From JBAXXL01 sp038206725 (lineage in GTDB: Bacteria > Bacteroidota > Ignavibacteria > Kapaibacteriales > UBA2268), in contig JBBRAO010000042.1 of assembly GCA_038206725.1 (NCBI GenBank), forward strand, positions 1 through 22,124: a stretch of 22,124 bases of DNA, written 5' to 3'. This document shows positions 20,797 to 22,124 of this stretch, piece by piece. Both the position numbers and the translations under genes were made by a program. Within the stretch, counting starts at the first letter, position 1. Each line of letters starts with the position of its first letter. The notes under the pieces are model-generated. The model saw only the letters and a program-made list of their open reading frames with translations. It was not told the origin of the DNA and did no database searches.

Positions 20797-20835
20797 CACT
20801 TACAAATATTAAAAATTAAAATTTAGGATATTTTT

Positions 20836-21945
20836 ATGCCATTAAATTTAGGAATTGTCGGTTTGCCCAATGTTGGCAAAACTATGATATTTTCTGCACT
20901 AACAAGTACTATTGCAGAATCAGCAAATTACAATTTCAGCACAATAAATCCAAATATCGGTACTGTTAACGTACCGGATAAACGATTGAAAAGACTGACC
21001 GAGATATATAAACCAAAGAAAGAAGTGCACAACACAATCGAGTTTGTTGATATTGCTGGTTTGGCTAAAGGCGCTTCGAAAGGCGAAGGAATGGGCAACA
21101 AGTTTTTGGCGCACATCCGTCAAGTAGGTGCTGTGGTTCAGGTTGTTCGCTGTTTTGACGACGACGATGTACTGCATACTGAAGATACAATTGATCCATT
21201 ACGCGATATCGAAACTATTGAATTGGAATTAGCTTTCTCGGATTTGGAAACAGTTACAAACCGTATAGACAAGTTGAGTAAATTTTTGCGCTCTAACGAT
21301 ATGCAAGTTCGTGCAAAAGCAAAACTAACTGAACCGCTGTTGCTCGAACTGCAGGAAACATTGAACGAAGGCAAACCAATCCGGAGTTTGAATCTATCGC
21401 AAGATAAAATTGATTTGGTGAAAGACCTTAACTTGATCACTTTAAAGGATATGATTTACTGCTGTAATATTGACGAAAACAGCTTAGAAGAAGACAACTA
21501 TTACGTAAAAGCCGTTCGCAAATACGGCGAAGAAAATAATTGTGAAGTTGTCTCGATATGCGGTAAATTGGAAGCCGAAATAGCGCAATTGGAAACCGAA
21601 GAAGAACGCGAAGAATATTTGGAAGCAGTCGGGTTGAAGGAATCCGGGCTGAACCAATTAATACGCGCCGGATATAAATGCTTGAATTTACAATCTTTCT
21701 TTACCGGTGGCGACGACGAAACACGCGCTTGGACTTTCAAAAAAGGTTCCACCGCTCCGCAATGCGCCGGTGTCATTCACTCTGATTTCCAACGCGGTTT
21801 TATTAAAGCCGCCGTATTCCATTGCGAAGATATTTTCGAACTTGGGTCGGAGCAAGCGATAAAAGACGCCGGAAAGCTACGAATCGAAGGAAAAGAGTAT
21901 ATCGTAAAAGACGGCGATGTGATTCATTTCAGATTCAATGTGTAA
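20836..21945 (+). CDS. ychF: Obg-family GTPase/ATPase YchF
   Basis: A 369-residue cytosolic P-loop NTPase of typical length; family members bind ATP as well as GTP and associate with ribosomes and stress responses. The G1 loop is GLPNVGKTMIF (residues 9-19), with Thr where most homologues have Ser. Switch regions follow: NIGTVNVPD, then G3 DIAGLAKGASKGEGMGNKFL and QVVRCFDDDDV. YCCNIDEN stands where the altered G4 motif of YchF (N-x-x-E) is found, and an acidic helical region precedes. The C-terminal TGS-like domain is complete: LNLQSFFTGGDDETRAWTFKKG, CAGVIHSDFQRGFIKA, GKEYIVKDGDVIHFRFNV. It starts with ATG after TAGGA. A bidirectional hairpin follows. Confidence 0.96.
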   Translation: MPLNLGIVGLPNVGKTMIFSALTSTIAESANYNFSTINPNIGTVNVPDKRLKRLTEIYKPKKEVHNTIEFVDIAGLAKGASKGEGMGNKFLAHIRQVGAVVQVVRCFDDDDVLHTEDTIDPLRDIETIELELAFSDLETVTNRIDKLSKFLRSNDMQVRAKAKLTEPLLLELQETLNEGKPIRSLNLSQDKIDLVKDLNLITLKDMIYCCNIDENSLEEDNYYVKAVRKYGEENNCEVVSICGKLEAEIAQLETEEEREEYLEAVGLKESGLNQLIRAGYKCLNLQSFFTGGDDETRAWTFKKGSTAPQCAGVIHSDFQRGFIKAAVFHCEDIFELGSEQAIKDAGKLRIEGKEYIVKDGDVIHFRFNV

Positions 21946-21992
21946 CAAAGTTATAAAGAGAAGAAGAAATAAAAGATTCAATTATCAAAAAA

Positions 21993-22022
21993 AGGGGTAG
22001 ATTAAAACAATAATCTACCCCT
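21993..22022. terminator. bidirectional terminator behind ychF
   Basis: AGGGGTAGATTA (21993-22004) and TAATCTACCCCT (22011-22022) form a perfect 12-bp stem with a 6-nt loop. A run of seven A precedes it, so it is T-tailed on the minus strand and could end a minus-strand gene entering from the right, as well as ychF. Confidence 0.75.
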
Positions 22023-22048
22023 AAATATTTAATTCAATCACCATTCTC

Positions 22049-22124
22049 CTACTCCTTAACAAATTTCTTGATGTATTGAATACCATAGCACGGGCAAATA
22101 AAATATTCGTGCCGCGTCCGTGAT
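22049..22124 (-). CDS. possible C-terminal fragment of a small protein (partial)
   Basis: Read on the minus strand, one frame gives 24 codons ending HEYFICPCYGIQYIKKFVKE and TAG (22051-22049). The terminator-like hairpin at 21993 would be well placed and oriented for it. The other two minus frames are also open for part of this stretch, so coding is uncertain. The gene would begin outside the window. Confidence 0.2.
   Translation of the reverse strand, partial: SRTRHEYFICPCYGIQYIKKFVKE

Overview
The window is AT-rich and reads as a chromosomal segment from a bacterium of the Bacteroidetes/Chlorobi (FCB) group; a lineage such as Ignavibacteria or Kapabacteria is my inference. Evidence: a C-terminal type IX secretion sorting tail at the left edge, promoter elements of the Bacteroidetes type (TAnnTTTG, once with a well-spaced upstream TTTG), few strong Shine-Dalgarno sites, and long AT-rich intergenic spacers with hairpin terminators.

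Layout. 1-1897: the end of a secreted protein, then two paralogous SHOCT-domain genes, the first followed by the wreck of the small helical gene that is intact behind the second, then a three-repeat beta protein. 1912-3429: a Cas4-like/DEDD-exonuclease fusion (DUF2779), visibly more GC-rich than its flanks, whose end runs into a heptamer repeat array. 3571-4017: a 5'(3')-deoxyribonucleotidase. 4173-10165: an accessory block that looks like a defence island. It holds a CBS-pair protein with a HEPN-type R-x4-H motif, an AIPR-family abortive-infection protein whose nuclease-like N-terminus lies across a -1 frameshift, an unknown 350-residue protein, a tyrosine-phosphatase-like protein whose catalytic cysteine is serine, and a RelBE-type toxin-antitoxin pair. 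10387-11661: a lipoprotein with two complete retropepsin-like domains. 11694-11832: a 23-codon stump of a Rossmann oxidoreductase and a palindromic repeat. 11906-21945: mostly housekeeping genes: valS, an EamA transporter, a C-terminal processing peptidase, fmt, a conserved membrane protein, a DUF58 protein and the GTPase ychF. A 130-bp MITE-like element lies between the DUF58 gene and ychF.

Working together. The unknown 350-residue protein and the pseudophosphatase form a tight minus-strand operon (5-nt gap). The AIPR and CBS-HEPN genes follow on the same strand, each with its own promoter-like sequence. No gene here identifies a known named multi-gene defence system, so a joint role is inferred from content and proximity. 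The most unusual items are the AIPR frameshift at a slippery heptamer, the Cys-to-Ser phosphatase, the duplicated SHOCT cassette with one decayed partner, and AT-rich heptamer arrays placed right behind genes.
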